From Winogradskyella sp. (GTDB lineage Bacteria > Bacteroidota > Bacteroidia > Flavobacteriales > Flavobacteriaceae): a stretch of 64,000 nt of DNA. Both the position numbers and the translations under genes were made by a program. The notes under the pieces are model-generated. The model made no database searches. It saw only the letters and a list, made by a program, of their open reading frames with translations, and was not told the DNA's origin. Shown piece by piece: positions 9,406 through 18,654 of the stretch. The first letter of the stretch is position 1; each line of letters opens with the position of its first letter. The DNA lies in the NCBI GenBank assembly GCA_028383925.1, contig JAOEWO010000001.1:124001-188000 (forward strand), read 5' to 3'.

Positions 9406-9971
9406 TATAAATTATAATCTATCTGTTTAAGTTTATTACCTAGTATTTTACCGGCATAGCCACTTCTTGGGTAGAGATAAAAAACAATTTTATAAAAAGA
9501 CCTCATTTTAAGTTTCATTCTACTTGTAACATACTTATGCCCATTAGCTATAATTAACTCTGGCTTAAAAGGTCTTAAATCATATAATCTATTTTTAGAC
9601 TTAGAATAAGGTAAAAGATACTGCTTGTCTTTTTCGTAAACGTGTAACTCTAGTCCAAAGGTGTATTGTTTTATGATATCTTCTGTAACTTCATCATTTA
9701 ATTGCATTATTAGTGTGTAGTCATTCTCTTCGTTTTTATAAAAGGCAAAGCCATTTAAAATAACATCATCAGATAATTGATTATAAATAAATATATCATT
9801 TTCTATATCTGACAAAGAATTACTAAGATGGTAATCCAAATCTTTTACTTCAGATTCTTTTACTTCAGACTCTTTTTTAGATGGCTCAGCTTTTTCTGTC
9901 TTTTTATTCTCATTGCAAGAATAAAATACAAAGGCAATACAAATAATATAAATTATAGTTTTTACTTTCAT
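9405..9971 (-). CDS. Putative lipoprotein of unknown function in the polysaccharide operon
   Basis: A 188-residue protein with an N-terminal signal and lipobox (VFYSC, Cys 19), then a charged linker in which the pentapeptide KESEV occurs twice in tandem. The mature domain is mixed alpha/beta by eye (DYTLIMQLN, LELHVYEKDKQYLLPYS, SFYKIVFYLYP). No family was recognised. It sits between wecC (4-bp gap) and the flippase (1-base overlap), so it is co-transcribed with polymer genes. A role in export or surface anchoring is only an inference from position. Confidence 0.8.
   Translation of the reverse strand: MKVKTIIYIICIAFVFYSCNENKKTEKAEPSKKESEVKESEVKDLDYHLSNSLSDIENDIFIYNQLSDDVILNGFAFYKNEENDYTLIMQLNDEVTEDIIKQYTFGLELHVYEKDKQYLLPYSKSKNRLYDLRPFKPELIIANGHKYVTSRMKLKMRSFYKIVFYLYPRSGYAGKILGNKLKQIDYNL
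9841..9870. repeat. 15-bp tandem duplication coding for the KESEV repeat
   Basis: Two adjacent copies of a 15-bp unit (TCTTTTACTTCAGA plus T or C) occur at 9841-9855 and 9856-9870, followed by the first bases of a partial third copy. They encode the doubled KESEV in the lipoprotein linker. The unit is a multiple of three, so copy changes keep the frame. Confidence 0.85.
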
Positions 9972-9975
9972 AAAT

Positions 9976-11187
9976 CTACTTTTTTACACCACAAAAATCT
10001 AAGATTACTTTGTCTTTAGGTAAGTCTATGACTTTAAACTCTTTGTGAGCTACTAAAAACACAATAATATCTGCTTTGGTGATTGCAACTTTATAGTCTG
10101 TTAATTTAAAAACCTTATGAGTGTTTATATTAGGTTCTACAATATAACATTCTTCGTTATTTGCATTTTGTAATATTTTCTGAGCAATATACTTAGCGGG
10201 TGATTCTCTTAAATCATCAATATCTGGTTTAAAAGCTAAACCCATAATAGCTATTTTAGGTTTATAACCATTTTTTAGTTCAAATTCTAATTTTGCTGTT
10301 TGTACTTTTTCGGCACACCAGAAGGACTTGTAGTTATTTATTTCTCTAGCTTTTCCAATAATTTGAGACTCCATTGGGTAATCTGAAACTATAAAATAAG
10401 GGTCTACAGCAATACAATGCCCACCTACACCACAACCCGGTTGTAATATATTTACTCTTGGGTGTTTATTTGCTAGTTCAATTAATTCCCAAACATTAAT
10501 ATCTGCTTTATCGCAGATTATAGAAAGCTCATTAGCAAATGCAATTTGCACATCTCTAGAAGAGTTTTCTATTAATTTACACATCTCTGCTGTACGCGCA
10601 TTGGTTTTATGTAAATCTCCCTTTATAAAATCTTCATAAAAGCGCATCGCTTTTTCAGTAGACTTTTCATTTACACCACCTATTACCCGATCGTTATTTA
10701 CTAACTCGTACATTACATTCCCTGGTAAAACTCGCTCAGGACAATAAGCTAAGAATAATTTATCTTCTAATTCAGGACGTTCAGAGTAAATTAAATCCAT
10801 CATCTTTTCTGTAGTGCCAATTGGCGATGTAGATTCAATAATATATAAATCGTTGGGTTTTAATAATGGTATTATAGCCTTCGTTGCTGCCTCAACAAAT
10901 GAAATATCAGGTTCGTTTTTAGCTTTAAAAGGTGTTGGTACAACAACTAAATAAGTGTTTGCCTCAACAGGGCTTGTACTTGCTTTTAAATAGCCTTCTC
11001 TTACTGCATTTGCAACGGCCAGGTCAAGATCTGGTTCTACGATGTGTATTTTACCTTCATTTATTGTAGCTACAACACTAGGATTAATATCTACACCATG
11101 CACATGGATTTTATTTTGGGCTATTAATGCTGCTGTTGGCAAACCTATATATCCCAAGCCGATCATTACAACTTCTGGTTTATTCAT
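9976..11187 (-). CDS. wecC: UDP-N-acetyl-D-mannosamine dehydrogenase
   Basis: A 403-residue NAD-dependent dehydrogenase that oxidises UDP-ManNAc to UDP-ManNAcA. It shows the N-terminal Rossmann motif GLGYIGLPTAA (10-20), ESTSPIGTTE, the CPERVLPG segment, a central NELSIICDKADIN helix and the catalytic Cys in GCGVGGHC (Cys 258). The C-terminal UDP-binding domain has AFKPDIDDLRESP. The protein is cytoplasmic. It lies 1 bp after wecB, and the pair gives a ManNAcA donor. A homologous UDP-sugar dehydrogenase specificity cannot be excluded, but pairing with wecB favours WecC. Confidence 0.93.
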   Translation of the reverse strand: MNKPEVVMIGLGYIGLPTAALIAQNKIHVHGVDINPSVVATINEGKIHIVEPDLDLAVANAVREGYLKASTSPVEANTYLVVVPTPFKAKNEPDISFVEAATKAIIPLLKPNDLYIIESTSPIGTTEKMMDLIYSERPELEDKLFLAYCPERVLPGNVMYELVNNDRVIGGVNEKSTEKAMRFYEDFIKGDLHKTNARTAEMCKLIENSSRDVQIAFANELSIICDKADINVWELIELANKHPRVNILQPGCGVGGHCIAVDPYFIVSDYPMESQIIGKAREINNYKSFWCAEKVQTAKLEFELKNGYKPKIAIMGLAFKPDIDDLRESPAKYIAQKILQNANNEECYIVEPNINTHKVFKLTDYKVAITKADIIVFLVAHKEFKVIDLPKDKVILDFCGVKK

Positions 11188-11188
11188 G

Positions 11189-12316
11189 CTATTTGTTTAA
11201 AATAAAATTAACTATGCGTTCGCAAGCCTTACCATCTCCATAAGGATTATGTAACTTACTCATTTCCTCATAGTTTTTATTATCTTTTAAAAGTTTATTT
11301 GTTTCGTTAATAATTTTATTTGTGTCTGTTCCTACTAATAAAACTGTTCCTGCATCAACAGCTTCTGGGCGCTCTGTAGTATCTCTCATAACTAATACAG
11401 GTTTTCCAAGACTAGGGGCCTCTTCCTGTACTCCTCCGCTATCTGTTATAATTAAATATGATTTATTCATAAGCCAAACAAATGAAGGATAGGATAGTGG
11501 AGCAATTAGTTTAATATTCTCTTCATTCCCTAATAAATCATACACTGGTTTTTGAACATTTGGATTCAAATGAACCGGATAAATTATTTGAACATCTTTA
11601 TGCTTTTGCGCTATTGTTTTCAATGCAGAACATATATTAATAAAACCTTGTCCGTGATTTTCTCTTCTATGACCAGTCACTAATAATAAACGCTTGTCGT
11701 TTTCTACAATACGTTTTAAATCTTCTATTTCTTTGTCTTGGTATACGTCTGAACTTACGATTGCAGAACTGTACTCTAAAGCATCAATTACAGTGTTTCC
11801 TGTAACTAAAATATTAGAGTCAGTAATATTTTCATTTAAAAGGTTATCTCTAGAGGTTGTTGTTGGTGCAAAATGAAAATCGGAAACGCTACCTGCAATA
11901 CTTCTATTAATTTCCTCTGGAAAAGGAGAGCGTTTGTTAAATGTTCTTAAGCCTGCTTCAACGTGGCACACCTTAGCTCCAGAGTAAAATGCAGCAATAC
12001 TAGCAGCCATAGTCGTGGTGGTATCTCCGTGCACATAAACAAAGTCTGGATTAAAATCTTCTAAGACAGGTTTAAGACTGGTAATTATGTCGGCCGTTAA
12101 TGAATAAAGGTTTTGATTGGGCTTCATTAAATCCAAATCATAATCTGGTATAATATCGAAAAAACTTAATACCTGGTCAAGCATTTCTCTATGCTGAGCC
12201 GTTATACAAACTTTAGTATCAAAATAATCAGATTTTTTTAGAAAGGCTTTTACCAAAGGTGCCATCTTAATAGCTTCTGGTCGTGTACCAAATATAATTA
12301 GGTTTTTCTTTTTCAT
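11189..12316 (-). CDS. wecB: UDP-N-acetylglucosamine 2-epimerase, non-hydrolysing
   Basis: A 375-residue enzyme interconverting UDP-GlcNAc and UDP-ManNAc. Motifs are [13 protein letters not shown] at the N-terminus, [27 protein letters not shown] followed by [21 protein letters not shown] and the nucleotide-binding [20 protein letters not shown]. The length is standard. It is the first gene of the wecB-wecC pair; a 79-bp gap separates it from cysN, and no clear promoter was seen there, so it may be read through from the sugar and sulfation genes upstream. Confidence 0.95.
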   Translation of the reverse strand: MKKKNLIIFGTRPEAIKMAPLVKAFLKKSDYFDTKVCITAQHREMLDQVLSFFDIIPDYDLDLMKPNQNLYSLTADIITSLKPVLEDFNPDFVYVHGDTTTTMAASIAAFYSGAKVCHVEAGLRTFNKRSPFPEEINRSIAGSVSDFHFAPTTTSRDNLLNENITDSNILVTGNTVIDALEYSSAIVSSDVYQDKEIEDLKRIVENDKRLLLVTGHRRENHGQGFINICSALKTIAQKHKDVQIIYPVHLNPNVQKPVYDLLGNEENIKLIAPLSYPSFVWLMNKSYLIITDSGGVQEEAPSLGKPVLVMRDTTERPEAVDAGTVLLVGTDTNKIINETNKLLKDNKNYEEMSKLHNPYGDGKACERIVNFILNK

Positions 12317-12395
12317 TTAGATGTGTTATAAAACTTTCTTCACGTATGCTTTTGCTAAAATACTTTAATTAATGATGTAACTATGCAATGTTAAA

Positions 12396-13649
12396 TTAAA
12401 CAATCATACCTGCCGCAACAGTTTCGTTTGTAGCATCATCAATTAAAATAATACTTCCTGTTGTTCTATTTTCTCTGTAAGAGTCTACCATTAATGGCTT
12501 TGTTGTTCTAATTTTTACTTTAGAAATATCGTTCATATTAAGTGTTTTGTCTTCCATATTTCGACCTAAACTCTCAATGTTTATTTTATAAACAACATCT
12601 TTAATCATGGCTTTTTGCTCATTGCTTGTATGTCTAATACTATACTTTGCTCTTGGTTTTGCAGGCTCGTTATGCAACCAACAAAGCATTACCTCTATAT
12701 CTTGTACGGGTTCGGGCTTATTATTAGACCTTACAATCATATCTCCTCTACTCACATCTATATCGTCTTCAAGGGTTATAGATACAGACATTGGTGCATA
12801 AGCCTCATCTAAAGTCTTATCTAATGTGTCTATAGACTTTATTTTTGAAGTAAAACCAGAGGGCATAACCGTAATGTCATCACCTAATCTAAAAACACCA
12901 CTTGCCACTCTACCTGCATAACCTCTGTAATCTCTATGGGTATCATTTTGTGGTCTTAATACGGTTTGCACAGGAAAACGCGCATCTACTTTATTAATAT
13001 CACTACTTATATGCATGGTTTCTAATGTATGCAATAAAGGTGCACCTTGGTACCAATCCATGTTTTTAGATCTATTTACCACATTATCACCATTTAAAGC
13101 ACTAATTGGTATAAAACGTATATCTTGAACCAATAATTTTGATGAAAACTCTTCGAACTGATTTATAACGTTGTTGTAAACTTCTTCAGAATGATCTACT
13201 AAATCCATTTTATTTATACATACAATAACGTGTGGTATTTGTAATAATGAAGCAATAAAAGAGTGTCTTTTAGTTTGCTCTATTACACCATGTCTCGCAT
13301 CTACAAGAATTAATGCAGCATTTGCCGTAGAGGCACCTGTTACCATGTTTCTGGTGTATTGAATATGCCCTGGTGTATCTGCTATTATAAATTTTCTTTT
13401 GGGTGTTGTAAAGTATCTATAAGCAACATCTATGGTTATACCTTGTTCGCGTTCGTCTTTAAGCCCATCTGTAAAAAGTGCCAAATCTACTCCGTCGTGG
13501 CCTTTCCTTTTACTTGTGTTTTCTATGGCTTGTAGCTGATCTTCAAAAATAGATTTAGAATCGTATAATAAACGACCTATTAGTGTGCTTTTTCCGTCAT
13601 CTACACTTCCTGCAGTTGTAAATCTTAATAGCTGATTGTTATCTAACAT
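12396..13649 (-). CDS. cysN: Sulfate adenylyltransferase subunit 1 (GTPase subunit)
   Basis: About 417 residues from the ATG at 13649. A longer frame reaches 13766, but it runs into cysD, and the extra N-terminus does not look like CysN. It has the EF-Tu-like GTPase motifs: P-loop GSVDDGKS (14-21), DTPGH and NKMD, then beta-barrel domains. With CysD it makes adenosine 5'-phosphosulfate from ATP and sulfate, driven by GTP. It starts 16 bp after cysD. No cysH or sulfite reductase gene is nearby, so the product is probably used for sulfation rather than assimilation. Confidence 0.93.
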   Translation of the reverse strand: MLDNNQLLRFTTAGSVDDGKSTLIGRLLYDSKSIFEDQLQAIENTSKRKGHDGVDLALFTDGLKDEREQGITIDVAYRYFTTPKRKFIIADTPGHIQYTRNMVTGASTANAALILVDARHGVIEQTKRHSFIASLLQIPHVIVCINKMDLVDHSEEVYNNVINQFEEFSSKLLVQDIRFIPISALNGDNVVNRSKNMDWYQGAPLLHTLETMHISSDINKVDARFPVQTVLRPQNDTHRDYRGYAGRVASGVFRLGDDITVMPSGFTSKIKSIDTLDKTLDEAYAPMSVSITLEDDIDVSRGDMIVRSNNKPEPVQDIEVMLCWLHNEPAKPRAKYSIRHTSNEQKAMIKDVVYKINIESLGRNMEDKTLNMNDISKVKIRTTKPLMVDSYRENRTTGSIILIDDATNETVAAGMIV

Positions 13650-13665
13650 TTTAATAGGTTTCGTT

Positions 13666-14571
13666 TTAAAAATATCCTTGACGCTTTCTGTCTTCCATTG
13701 CAGACTCAGAGCGTTTGTCATCGGTTCTGTTACCTCGTTCTGTTTGGCGCATACCAGAAACTTCATCTGCTATTTTTTCTAGCGTGTCAGCATCAGATTC
13801 TATACCTCCTGTAATTGTAATATCACCAAGAGTTCTAAACCTAATTTTCTTAGTTTCTATTGTTTCATGAGCTTCTAATACTAAAAATTCAGAATTTGGT
13901 ATCCAACTGTCTTGTCTCCAAACCACTTCTCTTTGGTGTGCAAAGTATAGCGAAGGTATAGCAATGTTCTCTCTTTTTATGTAATTCCACACGTCCATTT
14001 CTGTCCAATTACTTATTGGAAAAGCTCTAAAATGTTCACCTTCAAAATGTTTTCCGTTAAATATATTCCACAATTCTGGCCTTTGGTTTTTAGGATCCCA
14101 TTGACCAAAATCATCTCTATGTGAGAAGAAACGTTCTTTAGCTCTTGCCTTTTCTTCGTCGCGTCTACCACCACCTATTGCACAATCTATTTTGTTAGAT
14201 TCTATGGCGTCTAGTAGTGTGGTAATTTGTAATGCATTTCTTGTTGCGTTTTTACCTTTCTCTTCAGACACACGACCGTCATCTATAGACTCTTGCACAG
14301 ACCCTACAATTAACTGAACGCCTAAATCGTTTATAACAGCGTCTCTAAATTGAATAGTTTCAGGAAAATTATGACCTGTATCTACATGCATTAAAGGAAA
14401 CGGTATTTTTGATGGATAAAATGCTTTCTTAGCTAAGTGCGTTACTAAAATAGAATCTTTACCGCCAGAGAATAAGATTACCGGACTATCAAACTGTGCC
14501 CAAACCTCACGAAGTATAAATATAGCTTCACTCTCTAACTCGTCTAAATAATTTAAATAATATTTACTCAT
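13666..14571 (-). CDS. cysD: Sulfate adenylyltransferase subunit 2
   Basis: A 301-residue member of the PAPS-reductase-like ATP pyrophosphatase fold. Markers are the P-loop SGGKDSILVTHLA, HVDTGHNFPE, the GGRRDEEKARAKERFFSHRD segment and the basic C-terminus ending RKRQGYF. It catalyses adenylation of sulfate with CysN. It overlaps cysC by 8 bp and precedes cysN by 16 bp, which gives the order cysC, cysD, cysN. Confidence 0.95.
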   Translation of the reverse strand: MSKYYLNYLDELESEAIFILREVWAQFDSPVILFSGGKDSILVTHLAKKAFYPSKIPFPLMHVDTGHNFPETIQFRDAVINDLGVQLIVGSVQESIDDGRVSEEKGKNATRNALQITTLLDAIESNKIDCAIGGGRRDEEKARAKERFFSHRDDFGQWDPKNQRPELWNIFNGKHFEGEHFRAFPISNWTEMDVWNYIKRENIAIPSLYFAHQREVVWRQDSWIPNSEFLVLEAHETIETKKIRFRTLGDITITGGIESDADTLEKIADEVSGMRQTERGNRTDDKRSESAMEDRKRQGYF

Positions 14572-15166
14572 TGTTGAGTTTTAATTTTTCTGTTATAAAA
14601 TCTACTATTTTCTTTACAGAGTTTTCTATAGATTCGTTTTCTGTTTTTATTTCAATATCAGGGTTTACTGGTGCTTCGTATGGAGCAGAAATACCTGTCA
14701 TATTTTTTATTTCGCCAGCTCGTGCTTTTTTATAAAGCCCTTTTACATCTCTTTTTTCGCACTCCTCTAGGCTTGTATTAATAAATACCTCAACAAAGTT
14801 AGCATCTTTAAGGATAGTTCTAATATTCTGCCTATCTTTTTTATAGGGCGAAACAAATGCTGCTAAAACAACGAGCCCTGCATCTACCATTAAATTTGCT
14901 GTTTCTGCAATTCGCCTTATGTTTTCTGTTCTGTCTTGGGGCGAAAATGTAAGATCTTTATTTAAACCTTTTCTTACGTTATCGCCGTCTAAGGTGTAGG
15001 TCTTAACACCCGTTTTATGCAGTTGGTATTCTACCAAATTTGCAATGGTAGACTTGCCTGAACCAGAAAGACCGGTAAACCAAACTAAGAAAGAATTATG
15101 ATTATTTGCGTTTGCTCTGTCTTGTTTAGAAACCTGATAAGAATGCTTAATAATGTGCGCTTTCAT
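14564..15166 (-). CDS. cysC: Adenylylsulfate (APS) kinase
   Basis: A 200-residue kinase that phosphorylates APS to PAPS, the donor for sulfotransferases. It has the P-loop GLSGSGKSTIAN, the DGDNVRKGLNKDLTF substrate loop, RTENIRRI, FVSPYKKDR and the lid region GLYKKARAGEIKNMTGI. It is cytoplasmic and standard in length. It lies 2 bp after the DUF2061 gene and overlaps cysD by 8 bp. A dedicated CysC in a polysaccharide locus points to sulfated polymer. Confidence 0.95.
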   Translation of the reverse strand: MKAHIIKHSYQVSKQDRANANNHNSFLVWFTGLSGSGKSTIANLVEYQLHKTGVKTYTLDGDNVRKGLNKDLTFSPQDRTENIRRIAETANLMVDAGLVVLAAFVSPYKKDRQNIRTILKDANFVEVFINTSLEECEKRDVKGLYKKARAGEIKNMTGISAPYEAPVNPDIEIKTENESIENSVKKIVDFITEKLKLNNE

Positions 15167-15168
15167 AT

Positions 15169-15609
15169 TTATAAAAATTTCTCTTTAGGCTTCCTTGTAG
15201 ACAAACCAAAATCTGATTTGTACCAAAACCTTTCGTGTAAATAATATAAAATCATTTTTGTTACAACTTCTGCTAGTCCAATCTTTAAGCCCGTAAGTGG
15301 ATCACCAGATATTAACCAAGCCAAAATCATGGTATCTAAAGTACCAATTAATCTCCAAGTAAACGTTTTTGCAATGTGACGTTTTCTACTTTCAAGTACT
15401 TTACCATCTCTAGACAGGTTAATTTTAAACCATGCCCTCTCATGAAAATAGTACAAAGCCATTTTTGTTATAATCTCAGCTAGACCAATTTTTAAACCTG
15501 TTGTAGGATCTCCAGATATTATCCATGACAACATTATAGTATCTAAAGTGCCTATAATTCTCCAAGTAATGGTTTTGGCGATATGTCTCTTCTGAGATTG
15601 ATCTTTCAT
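15169..15609 (-). CDS. DUF2061 protein with an internal tandem duplication
   Basis: A 146-residue membrane protein made of two near-identical DUF2061 units. Unit 1 (about residues 7-60) and unit 2 (about 75-130) both run RHIAKT-TWR-IGTLDT, a hydrophobic stretch, SGDP-TGLKIGLAE and a second hydrophobic stretch ending YYxHER. Each unit is predicted to have two membrane segments. It abuts cysQ with a one-base overlap and cysC with a 2-bp gap, so it belongs to the PAPS module. The function of DUF2061 is unknown; a role in sulfate or nucleotide handling is suggested only by position. Confidence 0.9.
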   Translation of the reverse strand: MKDQSQKRHIAKTITWRIIGTLDTIMLSWIISGDPTTGLKIGLAEIITKMALYYFHERAWFKINLSRDGKVLESRKRHIAKTFTWRLIGTLDTMILAWLISGDPLTGLKIGLAEVVTKMILYYLHERFWYKSDFGLSTRKPKEKFL

Positions 15610-16418
15610 TATTTACTCACAATAAACCAAGGGTTTAAAAGATGCTCTTTATTGTATTGTAAACTCTCGTTAGTGTCTTGAGATATTACATTTATACCAA
15701 CAGCATTGCAAATGGCTTGTCCGGCAGCGGTATCCCACTCCATCGTTGGTGCAAATCTTGGATATATGTCTGCGCTTCCTTCTGCTATTAAACAAAACTT
15801 TAAAGAACTTCCTTTAGATACTATTTCTACTTTTCTTCCTTTAGCTTCAATGCTACTTATGTAATCTAATGTTGGTGCACTCATGTGAGAACGACTCCCT
15901 ACAACCTCAATAAAGTCTGTGTTATTAGCTTTTGGTTTTAGTGGTTCTGCTACCTCTAAAATTGTTGATAGGGCTGTGCTATGAGAACTTAATTGTGCTT
16001 TGTATGCTAATTTACGGGTTACGTCTGCAAAATATAAGGTCTTAGTTGTTGGCATATATATAACTCCTAATTTTGGTATACCATTAGTTATTAAGGCTAT
16101 GTTAACTGTAAATTCGCCATTTCTCTTAATAAATTCTTTTGTACCATCAACCGGGTCTACCACCCAACAGGTTTGCCAGTTTTTTCTTATTGCATAATCT
16201 GTTTGCTTGTTTTCTTCGCTAATAATAGGAATTGGTGTTTCAATAAGATAAGAGTTAATGATGTCATTGGCTTTTTTATCTGCCTCTGTTAAAGGTGACT
16301 TATCATCTTTAATTTCTACATCAAAAGGGGTGTTATAAACTTGCATTATAACCTCACCTGCTTTAAGTGATGCCGCTATTGCAGTTGCTAAATTCTTATC
16401 TACTTTTATACCACTCAT
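15609..16418 (-). CDS. cysQ: 3'(2'),5'-bisphosphate nucleotidase
   Basis: A 269-residue member of the inositol-monophosphatase family. It shows the metal-binding motifs SEENK and [20 protein letters not shown] (D-P-x-D-G-T), and the C-terminal [11 protein letters not shown]. It hydrolyses 3'-phosphoadenosine 5'-phosphate, the by-product of PAPS-dependent sulfation, to AMP. The start lies inside the 3' end of fcl (23-bp overlap). Its place at the head of the cys block supports a closed PAPS cycle: made by CysDNC and cleared by CysQ. Confidence 0.94.
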   Translation of the reverse strand: MSGIKVDKNLATAIAASLKAGEVIMQVYNTPFDVEIKDDKSPLTEADKKANDIINSYLIETPIPIISEENKQTDYAIRKNWQTCWVVDPVDGTKEFIKRNGEFTVNIALITNGIPKLGVIYMPTTKTLYFADVTRKLAYKAQLSSHSTALSTILEVAEPLKPKANNTDFIEVVGSRSHMSAPTLDYISSIEAKGRKVEIVSKGSSLKFCLIAEGSADIYPRFAPTMEWDTAAGQAICNAVGINVISQDTNESLQYNKEHLLNPWFIVSK

Positions 16419-17442
16419 ACATTTGTTTTATGCCTTCATTAAGAGAAACTTTATGTTTCCAACCCAATTCATTTAACTTAGATACATCTGTTAATTTTCG
16501 CATGGTACCATCTGGTTTAGTGGCATCAAAATTTAACTCACCGTTAAAACCTACAATGTGTTTAATTATTTCTGCAAGTTCTTTTATAGATATATCTTCA
16601 CCAGTACCAATATTAATATGTGTATTTCTAATTTCTTTATTATCTTTTAAAAACGTGTCTTTAAAATTTCTGTTTTCCATTATAAAAACACAAGCGTCTG
16701 ACATGTCTTTAGACCATAAAAATTCTCTTTTTGGTGTACCTGTTCCCCATATTTGAACACTAGTCTCGCTTACACCAAAACTTAAAAGATAGTCTTTAGC
16801 TTCAGACAAGCTCTTAACGTTTAAATCTTGGAATAATTCTTCGTCTCTTTTTTCAGAAAGTAACTTTGCTAAATGCATTTTTCTAATGAGCGCTGGTAAT
16901 ACATGCGATTTTTCTAAATCAAAATTATCGTTAGGTCCATAAAGATTTGTTGGCATAACAGAAATAAAATTGGTATTGTACTGAAGATTGTAGCTTTCGC
17001 ACATTTTTATACCTGCTATTTTTGCAATTGCATAAGGCTCGTTGGTATATTCTAAAGTGTCTGTAAGTAAATAATCCTCCTTCATGGGTTGTGGAGAATT
17101 TTTAGGATAAATGCATGTACTGCCTAAAAACAATAGTTTTTTTACTCCATTTACATAACTTTGATGAATAACATTATTCTGAATCATCAAATTTTCATAA
17201 ATAAAATCAGCTCTGTAAACGTTGTTAGCAATAATACCACCAACTTTTGCTGCTGCTAAAATAACATACTCTGGTTTTTCCTTTTCAAAAAAAGCTTTGG
17301 TCTCAGACTGGTTAGATAAATTTAACGCTTTGTGTGTTTGAGTAATAATGTTAGTATAACCTTTTGATTGTAAATTTTCTACAATAGCACTACCCACTAA
17401 GCCTCTATGACCAGCTACATATATTTTAGAATCTAAATTCAT
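16396..17442 (-). CDS. fcl: GDP-L-fucose synthase
   Basis: A 348-residue short-chain dehydrogenase/reductase that converts GDP-4-keto-6-deoxymannose to GDP-L-fucose with NADPH. It has [10 protein letters not shown] (11-20), GSTCIYP (107-113) and the catalytic YAIAK (Tyr 137, Lys 141). It is about 30 residues longer than the classical enzyme because of a charged insertion around [20 protein letters not shown]. It starts 2 bp after gmd and overlaps cysQ. Confidence 0.95.
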   Translation of the reverse strand: MNLDSKIYVAGHRGLVGSAIVENLQSKGYTNIITQTHKALNLSNQSETKAFFEKEKPEYVILAAAKVGGIIANNVYRADFIYENLMIQNNVIHQSYVNGVKKLLFLGSTCIYPKNSPQPMKEDYLLTDTLEYTNEPYAIAKIAGIKMCESYNLQYNTNFISVMPTNLYGPNDNFDLEKSHVLPALIRKMHLAKLLSEKRDEELFQDLNVKSLSEAKDYLLSFGVSETSVQIWGTGTPKREFLWSKDMSDACVFIMENRNFKDTFLKDNKEIRNTHINIGTGEDISIKELAEIIKHIVGFNGELNFDATKPDGTMRKLTDVSKLNELGWKHKVSLNEGIKQMYEWYKSR

Positions 17443-17444
17443 TT

Positions 17445-18563
17445 TTATTCGAAATAATTTTTGATTCTGTAACCTCCATCTTGAAGAAATTGTTGTTTCT
17501 GCATAAGTCTAATATCACTAGACATCATATCTTCTACTAGTGCTGCTAAATCATATTTAGGCACCCATCCTAACTTATTTTTAGCTTTAGAAGCGTCACC
17601 AATTAACAACTCTACTTCAGTTGGTCTGTAATATTTTTCGTCTACGGCAACAACTACTTTTCCGATTTCTATTTGAAACTCATCGTTGTTACAAGCTTTT
17701 ACATAGCCTCTTTCATTAGAGCCTTCGCCTTTAAATTCTAATTCTATACCTACATGACTAAAAGTCATTCTAACAAAATCTCTTACTGTTGTGGTTTTTC
17801 CGGTGGCTATAACCCAATCTTCTGCTTCATCTGCCTGAAGAATCATCCACATCATTCTTACGTAATCTTTGGCGTGTCCCCAATCTCTTTGTGCGTCTAG
17901 GTTACCTAAGTAAACTTTATTTTGAAGACCTAGTGCAATTCTAGATGTTGCTCTAGTTATCTTACGGGTAACAAAAGTTTCTCCACGAACAGGTGATTCG
18001 TGATTAAATAAAATACCGTTACAAGCATACATGCCGTAAGCTTCTCTGTAATTAACGGTTATCCAATAAGCATACATCTTTGCAACTGCGTAAGGGCTTC
18101 TTGGATAAAAAGGTGTTGTTTCTGTTTGTGGTACTTCTTGTACTTTACCATATAACTCTGAAGTAGAAGCTTGGTATATTCTTGTTTTTTTCTCTAAGCC
18201 AAGTATTCTAATGGCTTCTAATATTCTTAACGTACCAATACCGTCTGCATTAGCAGTGTATTCTGGTATTTCAAAAGAGACATGTACATGGCTCATTGCT
18301 GCTAGATTATAAATCTCGTCTGGCTGAACTTCTTGTATAATTCTTATAAGATTTGTACTGTCTGTTAAATCACCATAATGAAGAAAAAAGTTACGGTTTT
18401 CTTCGTGAGGGTCTTGATAAAGGTGGTCTATTCTATCTGTATTAAAAAGTGAAGACCGTCTTTTAATACCGTGTACTTCGTATCCCTTTTTAAGTAAAAA
18501 CTCACTTAAATACGCACCATCTTGACCTGTTACACCTGTAATTAAAGCGACCTTATTTTTCAT
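17445..18563 (-). CDS. gmd: GDP-mannose 4,6-dehydratase
   Basis: A 372-residue enzyme making GDP-4-keto-6-deoxy-D-mannose, the precursor of GDP-L-fucose. Motifs are GVTGQDG (10-16), the GIKRRSS coenzyme/substrate loop, [12 protein letters not shown], the catalytic YAVAK (Tyr 158, Lys 162) and [17 protein letters not shown] well-formed Bacteroidota promoter lies 28 bp upstream, so gmd appears to start a transcript covering fcl, cysQ, DUF2061, cysC, cysD and cysN. Confidence 0.96.
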   Translation of the reverse strand: MKNKVALITGVTGQDGAYLSEFLLKKGYEVHGIKRRSSLFNTDRIDHLYQDPHEENRNFFLHYGDLTDSTNLIRIIQEVQPDEIYNLAAMSHVHVSFEIPEYTANADGIGTLRILEAIRILGLEKKTRIYQASTSELYGKVQEVPQTETTPFYPRSPYAVAKMYAYWITVNYREAYGMYACNGILFNHESPVRGETFVTRKITRATSRIALGLQNKVYLGNLDAQRDWGHAKDYVRMMWMILQADEAEDWVIATGKTTTVRDFVRMTFSHVGIELEFKGEGSNERGYVKACNNDEFQIEIGKVVVAVDEKYYRPTEVELLIGDASKAKNKLGWVPKYDLAALVEDMMSSDIRLMQKQQFLQDGGYRIKNYFE

Positions 18564-18590
18564 TATTTTGTATTAAATTATGTTATAAAA

Positions 18591-18620
18591 CAAAGGTAAT
18601 CTTTTTAAGAAATACTACAA
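18591..18620 (-). promoter_or_regulatory. Promoter upstream of gmd (TTG-N19-TACCTTTG)
   Basis: On the minus strand a -33 TTG (18618-18620) is followed by a 19-bp spacer and the -7 box TACCTTTG (18591-18598), which matches the Bacteroidota consensus TAnnTTTG. It lies in the 91-bp gap between rfbD and gmd, with the gmd ATG 28 bp downstream. Confidence 0.7.
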
Positions 18621-18654
18621 CATTAATACAGGGGTAGTTTGGCGCTTTAAAGCC

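Noticed and set aside
13650..13766. Longer start for cysN
   Set aside because: The extra frame lies in the 3' end of cysD and lacks any CysN feature; the ATG at 13649 gives a normal length.
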